NCBI RefSeq assembly: GCF_029024105.1
Contig: NZ_CP118964.1
Coordinates: 62,001-126,000, forward strand
Direction of reading: 5' to 3'
From: Acinetobacter lwoffii
GTDB taxonomy: Bacteria; Pseudomonadota; Gammaproteobacteria; Pseudomonadales; Moraxellaceae
Length of the DNA stretch: 64,000 nucleotides
This document shows, one piece after another, positions 17,312 through 26,641 of the stretch (positions are counted from its first letter, which is position 1; the number at the start of each line of letters is the position of its first letter). Below the pieces are notes generated by a model. The model was not told the DNA's origin. It did not search any database and saw only the letters and a program-made list of their open reading frames with translations. A program made the translations under genes and the position numbers.

Positions 17312-19084
17312 TTAGGCAGTTTGCTTTAACGGTTTGATTTCATTTAATTCATGATCTAATTGAAGCTGATACACACGGCTTTGATCAACCTGATAACTAC
17401 GATTCTGGATGCTATCGATAAAAATCCAGTTCGCCTGTACCTGATCCGGGGTAAATGCAACACTCAAGTATCCGCGTTGATTCAAATTACAATAATTCAG
17501 CTCATCAATTAGCGTAGTAAATGCCATTTCAAATTCCTGTAACTGGGCTAAGGGAATCTGCAAATACTTCTCCATACCCGGTGATGAAACTGAACTGGTC
17601 GCTAGTTCTACCCCGACTGTACTGCCGGCTTGATCTCTCAAAGTGGAGTTCCAGGCATTATGGGTATCTCCTGCAAGTACAATCAGTTTTTTATTCAGCT
17701 GTTTACAAGCCGTATAAATCACCTCACGCTCCACGACGTACCCATCCCAGGCATCAAGATTATAAGGCACAACAGTCAGTATTCTGGCTAATTCTGCCTT
17801 TGTCAAAGTTGGATCATTTTGCAGATAGCGTATTTTTAGGCCTACCAGTTCTGTCAGCATCTGACGCACTTGTAGCAACACATCTGCAGTGGCCTGACCA
17901 CTGGTGATCTGCCCCAAAACAGCCAGAATTTCGGCCGGAATTAGCATCTTGCTCATCAGCACCTGCTGACCCAGCACATTCCAGACGGCATTCGATTGGC
18001 TGAGTTGTTTCAGTATCCATTCACGTTGTGTATGTCCTAACAAGGTACGCGTCGGATTGAGCAAATCTGTCTGAAATTTATTGGCATCTAGTCCTGTCGC
18101 GGTAAGATAGTCAGCATATTGCAATTGCTTGTTACGCGCCAAAATACGAGTATCCAGCATATTCAGCTGAACCAGATCACCAAAATTAAACTGGCGATAA
18201 ATATTCAAATGATCTGTTTCAGACACTGGACGAATCGGCATCCATTCAAAATAGGCCTGCAAAGCAGCCAGCTTACGTGCAAAAAAATCACCTTCTGAAA
18301 CATCATGATTTTCCGCACCCTGCTCCCAGGTATCATTGGTCAGCTCATGATCATCCCAGACCACAATAAATGGATGACGCTGATGTGCTGCTTGTAAGTC
18401 CGCATCAGTTCGATACAAGGCATAACGCTTGCGGTAGTCTTCCAGTTTAATGATTTCCTCAGCATTATCTGCAGCCAGACTTCGGCCTAATGCTGCAGCC
18501 TGTTCAGTCGCATAACCACCCATCCCGTACTCATAAATGTAATCCCCTAAATGAATCACCACATCTAGGTCTTGCTGGGCAATTTCCTGATAGATATGAA
18601 AATATCCGGCTGGATAATTGGAACATGAACAAACGGCAAATTGCACCAGCTTGCTTTGCGTGGCTAAAGTTTTGGTTTGACCGACAGATGAATATACCGA
18701 TGCACACTTAAAACGGTAAAAATAAGTTTGCCCTGCCGATAGACGATCCGCATCGACTTTAACCGTGAAATCTTGCGACCGACTGGTTTCAACTTGTCCT
18801 GTATTGATTATCTGGCGAAAATCCTGATCGGCAGCAATTTCCCACTGCACCTGATAACGCAGGTTTTCATCTTCCGGACTTAAGCGTGTCCATAGAATTA
18901 TCCGATCCTGTAAGGGATCACCACTGGCCACCCCATGTTTAAAAGCGACTTTAGGATGTGCCTGAGCTTGATCTGAAGCATCCTCATCACTGCCACAAGC
19001 GGTCAAAGATATGGGTAAAGACAAAGCACCGAAGCCTGCAATGGAGGTCTTAAGCAGTTCACGTCTGGATATTTTTTTAGTCAT
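17312..19084 (-). CDS. phoD: PhoD-like alkaline phosphatase / phosphodiesterase, Tat-exported
   Basis: Secreted metallophosphatase of the PhoD family, 590 aa, full length. The N terminus has a twin-arginine signal, ISRRELLKTSIAGFG, ending in LTACGS, a possible lipobox, so the protein is probably exported folded and may be lipid-anchored. Family phrases: GVASGDPLQDRIILWTRLSP, metal-binding HLGDYIYEYG, VVWDDHELTNDTW and VLAGDTHNAW near the C terminus. PhoD enzymes use Ca2+ and Fe3+ and release phosphate from mono- and diesters. It stands alone between IS scars in inverted orientation, with its own terminator. No Pho box was found by eye. Confidence 0.92.
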   Translation of the reverse strand: MTKKISRRELLKTSIAGFGALSLPISLTACGSDEDASDQAQAHPKVAFKHGVASGDPLQDRIILWTRLSPEDENLRYQVQWEIAADQDFRQIINTGQVETSRSQDFTVKVDADRLSAGQTYFYRFKCASVYSSVGQTKTLATQSKLVQFAVCSCSNYPAGYFHIYQEIAQQDLDVVIHLGDYIYEYGMGGYATEQAAALGRSLAADNAEEIIKLEDYRKRYALYRTDADLQAAHQRHPFIVVWDDHELTNDTWEQGAENHDVSEGDFFARKLAALQAYFEWMPIRPVSETDHLNIYRQFNFGDLVQLNMLDTRILARNKQLQYADYLTATGLDANKFQTDLLNPTRTLLGHTQREWILKQLSQSNAVWNVLGQQVLMSKMLIPAEILAVLGQITSGQATADVLLQVRQMLTELVGLKIRYLQNDPTLTKAELARILTVVPYNLDAWDGYVVEREVIYTACKQLNKKLIVLAGDTHNAWNSTLRDQAGSTVGVELATSSVSSPGMEKYLQIPLAQLQEFEMAFTTLIDELNYCNLNQRGYLSVAFTPDQVQANWIFIDSIQNRSYQVDQSRVYQLQLDHELNEIKPLKQTA

Positions 19085-19425
19085 AACAGCTTGCTATTGT
19101 GGGTTTTTTGTTCTTTTTTAATCCAGTTCGATGACATTAATATCTCTAAATTATGACATTTCTATGAAGCCTAATTTTTCCAAGTCCTAAATATACCAAA
19201 TGACGATAAAACTAATTTCTGAGAGGCTGAGTTGGGCTATTCGAATTCTTATAGACTGATGACTTTATTTAGAAAATTTCCAATAAGTTGCTTCAAATTT
19301 CAGAAAGAAATCATCAATTACGCAGAATAATTCGTTACTATTGAACATCGGGGCTAAAGCTTTAGGTTTGGTAACTCAACTGATGGCTCTAGTCCTCTTA
19401 TTTTTCAAGTTTATTTCTTATCCGC
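19085..19425. other. Upstream region of phoD
   Basis: No gene seen; AT-rich, with stops in all frames. Should hold the phoD promoter on the minus strand. No convincing Pho box was recognised. Confidence 0.4.
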
Positions 19426-19441
19426 GATTCGGGTTAATTAA
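19426..19441 (+). repeat. 16-bp inverted copy of the IS982-type end
   Basis: GATTCGGGTTAATTAA is the exact reverse complement of 16875-16890. Together the two copies bracket phoD in inverted orientation. Confidence 0.6.
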
Positions 19442-19520
19442 CCTGGGGTGATTACTCCATAAGCTATTAGCCCTTAAATGCGCTTTGTACTTTAATCTAA
19501 TCTCAATAATTAAAGATTAG

Positions 19521-20308
19521 GGTGGTGTTTCAAAAAGTATGCTGAAAAAAAGCAGGTTGGATTTTGATAAAATAGAGAAATGCGAATAACTCTAGAAATC
19601 AAGTGTCCAGCCTGCCTAAGTGACAGTATAAAGAAAAATGGCACAAAAGTAGATGGTAAGCAAAATTACCAATGTAAAATATGCAGACGTCAATTTATTG
19701 GTGATCATGCTCTCAGTTATCAAGGCTGTCACTCAGGTATCAAAACCAAAATATTACACCTCATGGTGCGAGGCAGTGGTGTCAGGGATATAGCAGAAAT
19801 TGAAAGAGTAAGTATCGGTAAAGTTCTACGGACACTTAGCCAATCAAAATATCAACTTCGAGCACAGCAAAGTCATTATGAAACCCTTGAAGTAGATGAG
19901 TTTTGGACTTTTGTTGGTCATAAGCAAAATAAACAATGGCTAATTTATGCCTATCATCGAGAAACAGGTGAAATTGTTGCTTATGTATGGGGTAACCGAG
20001 ATTTAGCCACTGCAAAACGACTTAAATTAAAATTGAAGCAGTTAGGTGTAAGCTATACATGTATATCAAGTGACCATTGGGATAGCTTTGTTACGACCTT
20101 TAAAGAATGCAAACAGTTGATTGGTAAATTTTTCACTGTGGGTATAGAAGGCAATAATTGTCGATTACGGCATCGAATCAGGCGAGGCTTTAGGAGAAGC
20201 TGCAACTTCTCCAAAAAGCTTGAAAATCATTTCAAAGCCTTTGATTTAGTGTTCTTTTATATCAATAATGGATTCGTTTAATGCCAGCATACTTTTTGAA
20301 ACACCACC
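19521..20308 (+). mobile_element. IS1-family insertion sequence, copy 1 (788 bp)
   Basis: Ends GGTGGTGTTTCAAAAAGTAT at 19521 and its inverse finishing at 20308. The same 788-bp length and the same transposase occur at 45434-46221 in opposite orientation. The flanking 8-mers, AAGATTAG and CAATTTTC, do not match, so this copy lacks a target duplication. Its right end runs directly into a recombinase gene that has lost its 5' part. Confidence 0.93.
19580..20281 (+). CDS. IS1-family transposase (single-frame type)
   Basis: 233 aa in one frame, so no InsA/InsB frameshift is needed. N-terminal zinc ribbon CPACLSDS and CKICRRQF, a helix-turn-helix segment (RGSGVRDIAEIERVSIGKVLR), then the DDE domain with VDEFWTFVGHK, VWGNRD and SSDHWDSF. 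Identical in sequence to the copy at 45461-46162. The frame is intact, so this transposase is probably active. Confidence 0.93.
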   Translation: MRITLEIKCPACLSDSIKKNGTKVDGKQNYQCKICRRQFIGDHALSYQGCHSGIKTKILHLMVRGSGVRDIAEIERVSIGKVLRTLSQSKYQLRAQQSHYETLEVDEFWTFVGHKQNKQWLIYAYHRETGEIVAYVWGNRDLATAKRLKLKLKQLGVSYTCISSDHWDSFVTTFKECKQLIGKFFTVGIEGNNCRLRHRIRRGFRRSCNFSKKLENHFKAFDLVFFYINNGFV

Positions 20309-21766
20309 CAATTTTCTATCTGGGTCCAACCTTATGGTTCAAAAAAACAAGGAAATCAACATCTGCTCAAAACTGATAGTGCGGAACGGATTGTGCCTGC
20401 CTACGCTTTGCTTAAAGACGATGAATACCAATTTTTTAGCGATTTTGTTGTTGAAAAACGTTTAGAGAATAAGAAAAGTTTATATTTATTCAGCAACTTG
20501 AATGAAAATAAAAAACTGAATCGACACACTGTCACTGTACCCCTAAAACTGATAATGAATCAGGTGTTTAAAGGACATCATTATTCATTTCACTCTTTTC
20601 GTCACACGACAGCGAATCATTTATCACTTGTACTGAACTGTGAATATGCGCCACTTGTGCAAGAGCTAACTGACTATAGTGCAGATGAGTATCAAAAAAC
20701 ACGAGCTGAACTTCTTCAAAATGAGCATGGACAAAACCATTGGTTTGTTATCGCACATCTTTTAGGACATATAGAACCCGTTGAAACTTTCAAAAGTTAT
20801 ATTCACTTAAGTTATCTCATTGCTGGTCAAAAACTACTGAAACATCATTCAGATATGCAAAATGAACTGGCTAAAAAAATCATGGGCTACAATGCAACGT
20901 ATAAAAATTTGAAAATAACAAAGGATGAAAAAAATTTTAATTTTGAGAAAAATCAGGCAGTTCTAGCCACTATATTATTGAATGATCAAACAAACTGGCT
21001 TCAGAGTAATGCTACTGACATTCTTGAAGAACTTTCAGTACAAACAAATCAACCCCATGACTTTTTTGCTTTCTTCGCCGGCACAGAAGGCTCTAAAATT
21101 TCACTTCAACGCTTTTATGAAACCTTAAATCAATTAGAGATTCACAACGATCCTCAAGCTGTATCTCAAAAAATGTATTTACCAGAAGAGCTTGTCAATT
21201 ATTGGTATGAAAATGCCCTAAATTTAGCAGACATTAAATCAAAAAAATGGAATCCCCGTTTATTTAGTATTGATAGCTCAACCCACTTAAAACCAGCAAT
21301 GCTCGATAGCGCTGAAGAGCTTTATGCAGTGACATATTTTTTTGAACATCTACAGAAAATAGCTCGTAAAAATCCAGCACAAATTGCATACGTCCTGAAT
21401 ATATTTTTAAATCGAGTGACCGCATCACATACCGGTATCCATTATCGCTGGAAGGATATCGATCAACTCGAACATTTTTACTCCCAGGTTAAGGCTTTAT
21501 TTCCTGCCAAATTTTGGCACTTATTTGGACAGGATTTGCAAACAAAGTTAGATACTAAACAACAGCCTCAACTTTTCAAATTAGCAAAAGCATCAACAGA
21601 TAAACATCCATCAACTCAGGAAGAGTTTCCTCGTCTACAACTCTATTCAGTAAAAGATGGTCATGCTCTTGCTGCATTTAAATTTTGCTTACATCTAGCC
21701 TGTATTGGCAGACCTCGATCTCTTGAACTGCAAGTTGAAGCTCTAAAAATCACTACATGCGGTTAA
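20309..21766 (+). pseudogene. Tyrosine recombinase with long C-terminal extension, 5' end removed
   Basis: The frame is open from the first base after the IS1 copy (QFSIWVQPYGSKKQG), with the first in-frame ATG only at 20393, so the start has been deleted. Catalytic-domain marks: HSFRHT (His-x-x-Arg), the later LLGHIEPVETF, and SYIHLS with the probable nucleophile Tyr (about residue 140 from 20393). About 300 further residues follow the tyrosine, far more than in ordinary phage integrases. They have no recognised fold and end GRPRSLELQVEAL. The N-terminal arm and core-binding domains are missing. It probably once moved the island that follows. Confidence 0.75.
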
Positions 21767-21896
21767 ATAATTTAACCGTTGCTTCCTTATCTAAAGCCAA
21801 ACTTAATATATCTTTAGTAAAAATTGAGTGTCTGATCAACGATAATTAAATAGTATAAACTCTATGAATTAGCAGCGTCTGAAACAGGGATCGGTC

Positions 21897-22259
21897 ATGC
21901 ATACAACATCAGAAAAAACTGCAAAACAGAAAATGATATTAGCTAAGGCAGTTTTAGCTGCTGCTGAACGACTTGGTCTTGCACAGGATCAACTAGCCTT
22001 AATACTCAGTATAGATTCGGTGAAAACTTTAACCTCTCTTGAATTAGATCCCACTTCAAAACAGGGAGAAATCGCCCTCACTTTAATCCGTATTACCACA
22101 TCACTAGATGCTCTGGCGGGTGGAGATACTACCTGGATGCAGCATTTCATGAAGTCATCAAATAAATTAACTAATGGCATTCCGGTAGAACAGATTCAAA
22201 ATGCTCAGGGATTGTTCTCTGTTTTACAATTGCTAGAGGGTCTTCGAGCAAAACTTTAA
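21897..22259 (+). CDS. Xre/MbcA/ParS-type antitoxin (orphan)
   Basis: 120 aa. N-terminal helix-turn-helix-like half (VLAAAERLGLAQDQLALILS); C-terminal half with TWMQHFMKSSNK, LTNGIPVEQIQ and LFSVLQLLEGLRAKL, which matches the DUF2384 toxin-binding domain of antitoxins that pair with RES-domain or ParT toxins. No RES-type gene lies on either side: upstream is the recombinase remnant, downstream after 123 bp the primase-helicase. It may be an orphan left after toxin loss, a solitary regulator, or the controller of the next gene. Same strand as both neighbours. Confidence 0.75.
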   Translation: MHTTSEKTAKQKMILAKAVLAAAERLGLAQDQLALILSIDSVKTLTSLELDPTSKQGEIALTLIRITTSLDALAGGDTTWMQHFMKSSNKLTNGIPVEQIQNAQGLFSVLQLLEGLRAKL

Positions 22260-22382
22260 AGAAATTAATGCATATAAATAATTTTGTATAATATTTTGAA
22301 AATTAATTGATTTATTATATTGTAATTCTTTAATTTAAGATTTGATATTAGGACAGTAATAGCTGTGTTTTAGGAAAAATCA

Positions 22383-24743
22383 GTGAATAATAAGTTAAAA
22401 GAAATTGCAGTTAGATTACAGCAAATTTTAGACCAAATCACATTATTACAAAATGAATATCAAAGCCTTTATCAAGAAAAAGAAAAACTTATATCGCTTG
22501 AAGAAAAAAATAAGAATTATTTATCAGCAGAAGAAAGACTTTTATTATTTTCTCAAAGGTTTATTGGACGAACTGATACCTTTGCTTATCGTTGGGAAAA
22601 TAGCAGTGGAAAATCTGGTTATTCTGTTGCTTGTGCAAATGAGTGGAAACATGGCATTTGTTACAAACCTCAAATTAAATGTTCAGACTGTAAAAGCCGT
22701 CAACTATTACCCATCACACAAGAAGTTCTTTATTCTCATTTAACTGGACAGAAAGTTATAGGCATTTACCCACTATTAGCAACAGATCAATGTAGGTTAC
22801 TCGCAGTAGATTTTGATAAATCAGATTGGAAAAATTGTGTAACTGCATTTTCTGAAGCGTGCTTATCTTTAAATATACCATTTTTGGTTGAGCGCTCTCG
22901 TTCAGGTAATGGCGCACATGTTTGGATATTTTTCTCTGAACCAATTGCAGCTAAGCAAGCTCGCTTAATGGGTGCAGGTATTCTAGATAAGGCCATGGAA
23001 CTTTATCCAGCTCTAGATTTTGAATCTTATGATCGTATGTTTCCAAATCAAGATCACATGCCAGCAGGCGGATTTGGAAATTTAATAGCATTACCCTTAC
23101 AAAAGCACGCAAGAGCGCTAGGAAATAGTACCTTTATTGACAGTAACTTTAATGCCTTTACTGACCCATGGACTGTTTTACAACAAACTGAATTAATGAG
23201 TTCTTCTGAAGTTAATAATATTGTGAATGAACTAGGCTACAATTTCATCGAACAGAATCAAACAGATGTTGACCATGAGGCTCCATGGGTAAAAAATATT
23301 CCTAAAAAAAATCAAAAGATCGCGGGATGTCCAGACGCTATTGAATTGGTATTCGCAAATATGATTCACATTCCAATTCAGACATTACCCTCTCAATTGA
23401 TAGCTCAATTAAAAAGATTAGCCACTTTCTCCAACCCTCGTTTTTTTAAAGCACAAGCAATGCGTTTTTCAACGACAGGAATTCCAAGACACATATGCTG
23501 TGCCCGCCTTGAAGGACAATATCTCAGTTTACCACGAGGATGCCTAACAGATATAATTCACTTGCTTAATCAACAAGATACTAAAATAAAACTAAAAGAT
23601 CAACGTACTAAAGGCAACATATTAGTCAATATAAATCTACTTACCGAATTATCCTCTGAACAGGAAATGGCATGTAAAAAAATCCTTGAACACGATGTTG
23701 GAGTTCTACATGCACCAACGGCTTTTGGAAAAACTGTTACTGCAATCTCTATCATTGCCAAACGCCAAACAAATACACTCATTATTGTTCATAACAAAGA
23801 ACTTGTTTCTCAATGGAAAGAACGATTACATTCATTTTTAGCCGATGTCGAAATTGGTACAATACAAGGTGGAAAAGCCAAACCATCTAATCAAATTGAC
23901 ATTGCAACATATCAAAGTCTAATCAACCGTGTAAATAATTCAATCAAACCTATCGCCTTTAATTACGGACAAATTATCGTAGATGAATGCCACCATTTAT
24001 CCGCACCAAGCTATGAATTTCTTCTCAGTGAAGTCAGTCCCTACTACATTCTCGGGTTAACTGCTACACCAGAACGTCAAGATGGGCATCAACCCATTAT
24101 TTTCATGCAAGCTGGTTCTATTGTATACAAAGCGAAATCCAACAATCACACCCAGCTTAAAAAATTATTAATAAAAGTAAATTATGAAGGTGAATTCCCA
24201 GAAATTTTCTTTGGTACCGAAAATAAACCACATATTTCAAAGCTGATGCAACATCTTACTGAAGATACAGAACGTAATAATGCCATTATTAAAGATGTCT
24301 CTCATTGTATTCAAAATGGTCAGATCCCGTTAATTTTAACTGAACGTAGAAAACATGCCGAAAATCTTAGAAATAAGTTGAATGATTTAGGGTATAAAAC
24401 ATCTATTTTACAGGGAGGTATGAGCCATACAAAAAACATAAAAGAAAAACAAAATTTAGATGATGCTCATGTTGTGATTGCCACGGGAAAATACATTGGT
24501 GAAGGTTTTGATCTTCCTCGTTTAGATACCTTGTTCTTGGCATTCCCGATTTCATGGAAAGGCACTTTGGCTCAATATGTTGGGCGTATTCATAGATCAA
24601 ATGAAGGTAAATTTGAAGTTCAGGTATATGATTATGTTGATGTTAACCATCCGATATTTGTCAAAATGTTTCAGAGAAGGAGTAAAAGTTATAAAGCTCT
24701 AGGCTATATTGTAGAACAATCACACAATAATATCGTTTTATAA
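22383..24743 (+). CDS. Primase-helicase fusion: AEP (TOTE-type) primase domain + SF2 helicase
   Basis: 786 aa. Residues 1-50 are a coiled coil. 58-280 match the archaeo-eukaryotic primase domain named in TOTE conflict systems: GRTDTFAYRWE, GYSVACANEW, a Cys cluster (GIC at 93, CSDC at 100-103), metal-binding VDFDKSDW (143-145), SGNGAHVWIFF (His 179), SYDRMFPNQD and GFGNLIALPLQ. 420-780 are an SF2 helicase: Walker A APTAFGKT (444-451), DECH (534-537), LTATPER (559-565) and motif VI QYVGRIHR. No nuclease domain is seen. Start is GTG at 22383, with AGGA at about -12. Role unknown; such fusions are predicted in anti-invader systems. Confidence 0.85.
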   Translation: MNNKLKEIAVRLQQILDQITLLQNEYQSLYQEKEKLISLEEKNKNYLSAEERLLLFSQRFIGRTDTFAYRWENSSGKSGYSVACANEWKHGICYKPQIKCSDCKSRQLLPITQEVLYSHLTGQKVIGIYPLLATDQCRLLAVDFDKSDWKNCVTAFSEACLSLNIPFLVERSRSGNGAHVWIFFSEPIAAKQARLMGAGILDKAMELYPALDFESYDRMFPNQDHMPAGGFGNLIALPLQKHARALGNSTFIDSNFNAFTDPWTVLQQTELMSSSEVNNIVNELGYNFIEQNQTDVDHEAPWVKNIPKKNQKIAGCPDAIELVFANMIHIPIQTLPSQLIAQLKRLATFSNPRFFKAQAMRFSTTGIPRHICCARLEGQYLSLPRGCLTDIIHLLNQQDTKIKLKDQRTKGNILVNINLLTELSSEQEMACKKILEHDVGVLHAPTAFGKTVTAISIIAKRQTNTLIIVHNKELVSQWKERLHSFLADVEIGTIQGGKAKPSNQIDIATYQSLINRVNNSIKPIAFNYGQIIVDECHHLSAPSYEFLLSEVSPYYILGLTATPERQDGHQPIIFMQAGSIVYKAKSNNHTQLKKLLIKVNYEGEFPEIFFGTENKPHISKLMQHLTEDTERNNAIIKDVSHCIQNGQIPLILTERRKHAENLRNKLNDLGYKTSILQGGMSHTKNIKEKQNLDDAHVVIATGKYIGEGFDLPRLDTLFLAFPISWKGTLAQYVGRIHRSNEGKFEVQVYDYVDVNHPIFVKMFQRRSKSYKALGYIVEQSHNNIVL

Positions 24744-24978
24744 TTTTAGATCTATTGACACTACCCCAATTTTCAATCCATAAGATAATTAAACGTAAAG
24801 CCGCTTTTAAAATTCTAAATGTGTGGGTCTCCTTGGCATCAAAATAACTGGCCATCACAAAGGATGCGGGTCCGAATGCAAATTTTAACTGTATTTTCAG
24901 AGTCATTTCAGATCACTACGTAGCTAAGGCTGTTTTGCAGATCGAAATGATAAAATTATAAATTGCTTTTCAAGAAAA
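24744..24978. other. Intergenic stretch ahead of hipBA
   Basis: No gene I can support. A minus-strand frame at 24661-24906 reads coding-like phrases (FGPASFVMASYFDAKE) but overlaps the helicase 3' end and matches nothing I know. Confidence 0.35.
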
Positions 24979-24998
24979 AAGAAACTAATATGTTTCTT
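24979..24998. promoter_or_regulatory. Candidate HipB operator
   Basis: Perfect inverted repeat AAGAAAC-TAATAT-GTTTCTT, 22 bp before the hipB start. HipB-type antitoxins repress their own operon by binding such palindromes; binding here is inferred. Confidence 0.65.
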
Positions 24999-25020
24999 AT
25001 AACACTAAAAAGCAATAAAT

Positions 25021-25338
25021 GTGTCTACAATGAATGAGTCTTTACTTCAGCAAATCAAAAAAAGACGAACCCAATTGGGCTTAAAGCAAGTTGATATGCA
25101 ATCCCGTACAGGCATTTCAAGACAGCAATACCAAAAGCTGGAAAGTCAGGGCAACCCTCGATTAGAGACCTTAGAAATTATCGCGGCAGGATTAAATGCT
25201 CAACTGATGCTCATCCCTGATGATAAGGTTCATTTGATTAGACAATTATTGAATGATGAAATTAAAGTCACTATTGAAGATCAGGATGACTTAATGACTA
25301 ACCCATGGAAGGGTCTTCTCGGAGGAGAGGAACCATGA
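25021..25338 (+). CDS. hipB: HipB-like Xre antitoxin
   Basis: 105 aa DNA-binding antitoxin of the Xre family. The helix-turn-helix lies at about residues 10-60 (IKKRRTQLGLKQVDMQSRTG, then ISRQQYQKLESQGNPRLETL), followed by a tail. Start is GTG at 25021; an ATG at 25030 would shorten it by three residues. The stop overlaps the hipA start as ATGA, so the pair is translationally coupled. The palindrome at 24979-24998 fits autorepression. Confidence 0.88.
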   Translation: MSTMNESLLQQIKKRRTQLGLKQVDMQSRTGISRQQYQKLESQGNPRLETLEIIAAGLNAQLMLIPDDKVHLIRQLLNDEIKVTIEDQDDLMTNPWKGLLGGEEP

Positions 25339-26624
25339 ATACTGTTGCCGTCCTGAAATTAACATTACATCACGCTGTCGTTGGATACTTGGCAGGATTT
25401 CAGAGCGGAAAAAATATTCTGGTTTTTACGGATTCTTTCCGATTTGATCAGCAACGCCAGACCTTGAGCTTGCTGACTTCCCCCTTGTATCCTCAAGCAG
25501 ATAAGATTTTAGAAAAGACCTATGTTACACATCAGCGCTTACACCCCTTGCTATCAAACTTGCTACCAGAAGGCGCATTACGCGAACTCATTGCACAAAG
25601 CCTTAAAGTACATATAGACAATGAATTTCAGTTATTGGCAGCTTTAGGTCATGACTTACCTGGAGCACTCATTGCGACCCCATTAGATCCAGAAGAAATT
25701 CCAGATGAAATAAAATTCAAACTGCAGATCTCGAATCCAGATCAGATTTTAAAGCAAGAGATTCGAACAGATAATAAGTTTTCCTTGGCTGGCGTCCAAA
25801 TGAAGTTTTCCATGAAAGCCAAAGATGGGCGTTTTACATTAGCACAGGCAATAGAATCCAGTCTATTAGGGGATTGGATTATCAAAACTCCTTCTTCCAG
25901 ACATGGTTTTGTTCCACTAAATGAATATTCTATGATGAGCCTTGCCAAAACAGTCGGCATAGATGTCCCTGAGATTCGCTTGGTGGATATGGCACTCTTA
26001 CAAGACCTGCCACCATTAAATTTACCCCAAGAGCAATATGCTTTCGCAATCAAAAGATTTGATAGACAGAGTACTGCTGATACTATAGAGCTTATTCACA
26101 TCGAAGACTTTGCTCAGATCTTCGGCGCATATCCACATCAGAAATACAGCACCACAAATTATGAGCAGATAGGAAAGATCATTTATCAATTTTCAGATAA
26201 CAAAATTCTTGATATTCAGCAATTTGCCAGCCGCTTACTCGTCAATATTTTGCTCGCCAATGGAGATGCGCACTTAAAAAACTGGAGTATGATTTATCAT
26301 GATAAAAGTGCACCCAGATTATCTCCCGCATACGATATATTAATGACCAGTGTATATATTGAAAATGAGCGTCATTTCGCATTAAATCTTGCCAAAAATA
26401 AAGATTGGTATTTAGCTGAGATGAAACACTTTGAACAATGGGCTGAAAAAGTCGGTGTTCCATGGCGTGTTATTGAAAAACAACTTCACGCGATCATGGA
26501 CAAAGCACGGTCAGTATGGCCAGTGCTATTACTAGACTTACCTATGATTTCTGTTCATAAAGAAAAATTAAGAGAACATTGGAAAAAATTGCATCCAGAC
26601 TTTCAGATACTTACAGATGATTAG
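25335..26624 (+). CDS. hipA: HipA-family Ser/Thr kinase toxin
   Basis: 429 aa, full length. HipA kinases phosphorylate glutamyl-tRNA synthetase or other targets and induce growth arrest unless held by HipB. Seen: N-terminal subdomain with LLSNLLPEGALREL, the P-loop region KFSLAGVQMKFS (about 150), KTPSSRHGFVPLNEY, and the catalytic loop NGDAHLKNWS (about 309) followed by LSPAYDILMT. ATG at 25335 overlaps the hipB stop and has GGAGGAGAGG just upstream; a longer frame from 25305 lies inside hipB and is not used. It ends 18 bp from the converging helicase gene. Target unknown. Confidence 0.9.
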   Translation: MNTVAVLKLTLHHAVVGYLAGFQSGKNILVFTDSFRFDQQRQTLSLLTSPLYPQADKILEKTYVTHQRLHPLLSNLLPEGALRELIAQSLKVHIDNEFQLLAALGHDLPGALIATPLDPEEIPDEIKFKLQISNPDQILKQEIRTDNKFSLAGVQMKFSMKAKDGRFTLAQAIESSLLGDWIIKTPSSRHGFVPLNEYSMMSLAKTVGIDVPEIRLVDMALLQDLPPLNLPQEQYAFAIKRFDRQSTADTIELIHIEDFAQIFGAYPHQKYSTTNYEQIGKIIYQFSDNKILDIQQFASRLLVNILLANGDAHLKNWSMIYHDKSAPRLSPAYDILMTSVYIENERHFALNLAKNKDWYLAEMKHFEQWAEKVGVPWRVIEKQLHAIMDKARSVWPVLLLDLPMISVHKEKLREHWKKLHPDFQILTDD

Positions 26625-26641
26625 GGTAATCTGAAACCAAA

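Noticed and set aside
24661..24906. 81-codon minus-strand frame downstream of the primase-helicase
   Set aside because: Overlaps the 3' end of a well-supported gene and has no recognised family; noted only as protein-like.
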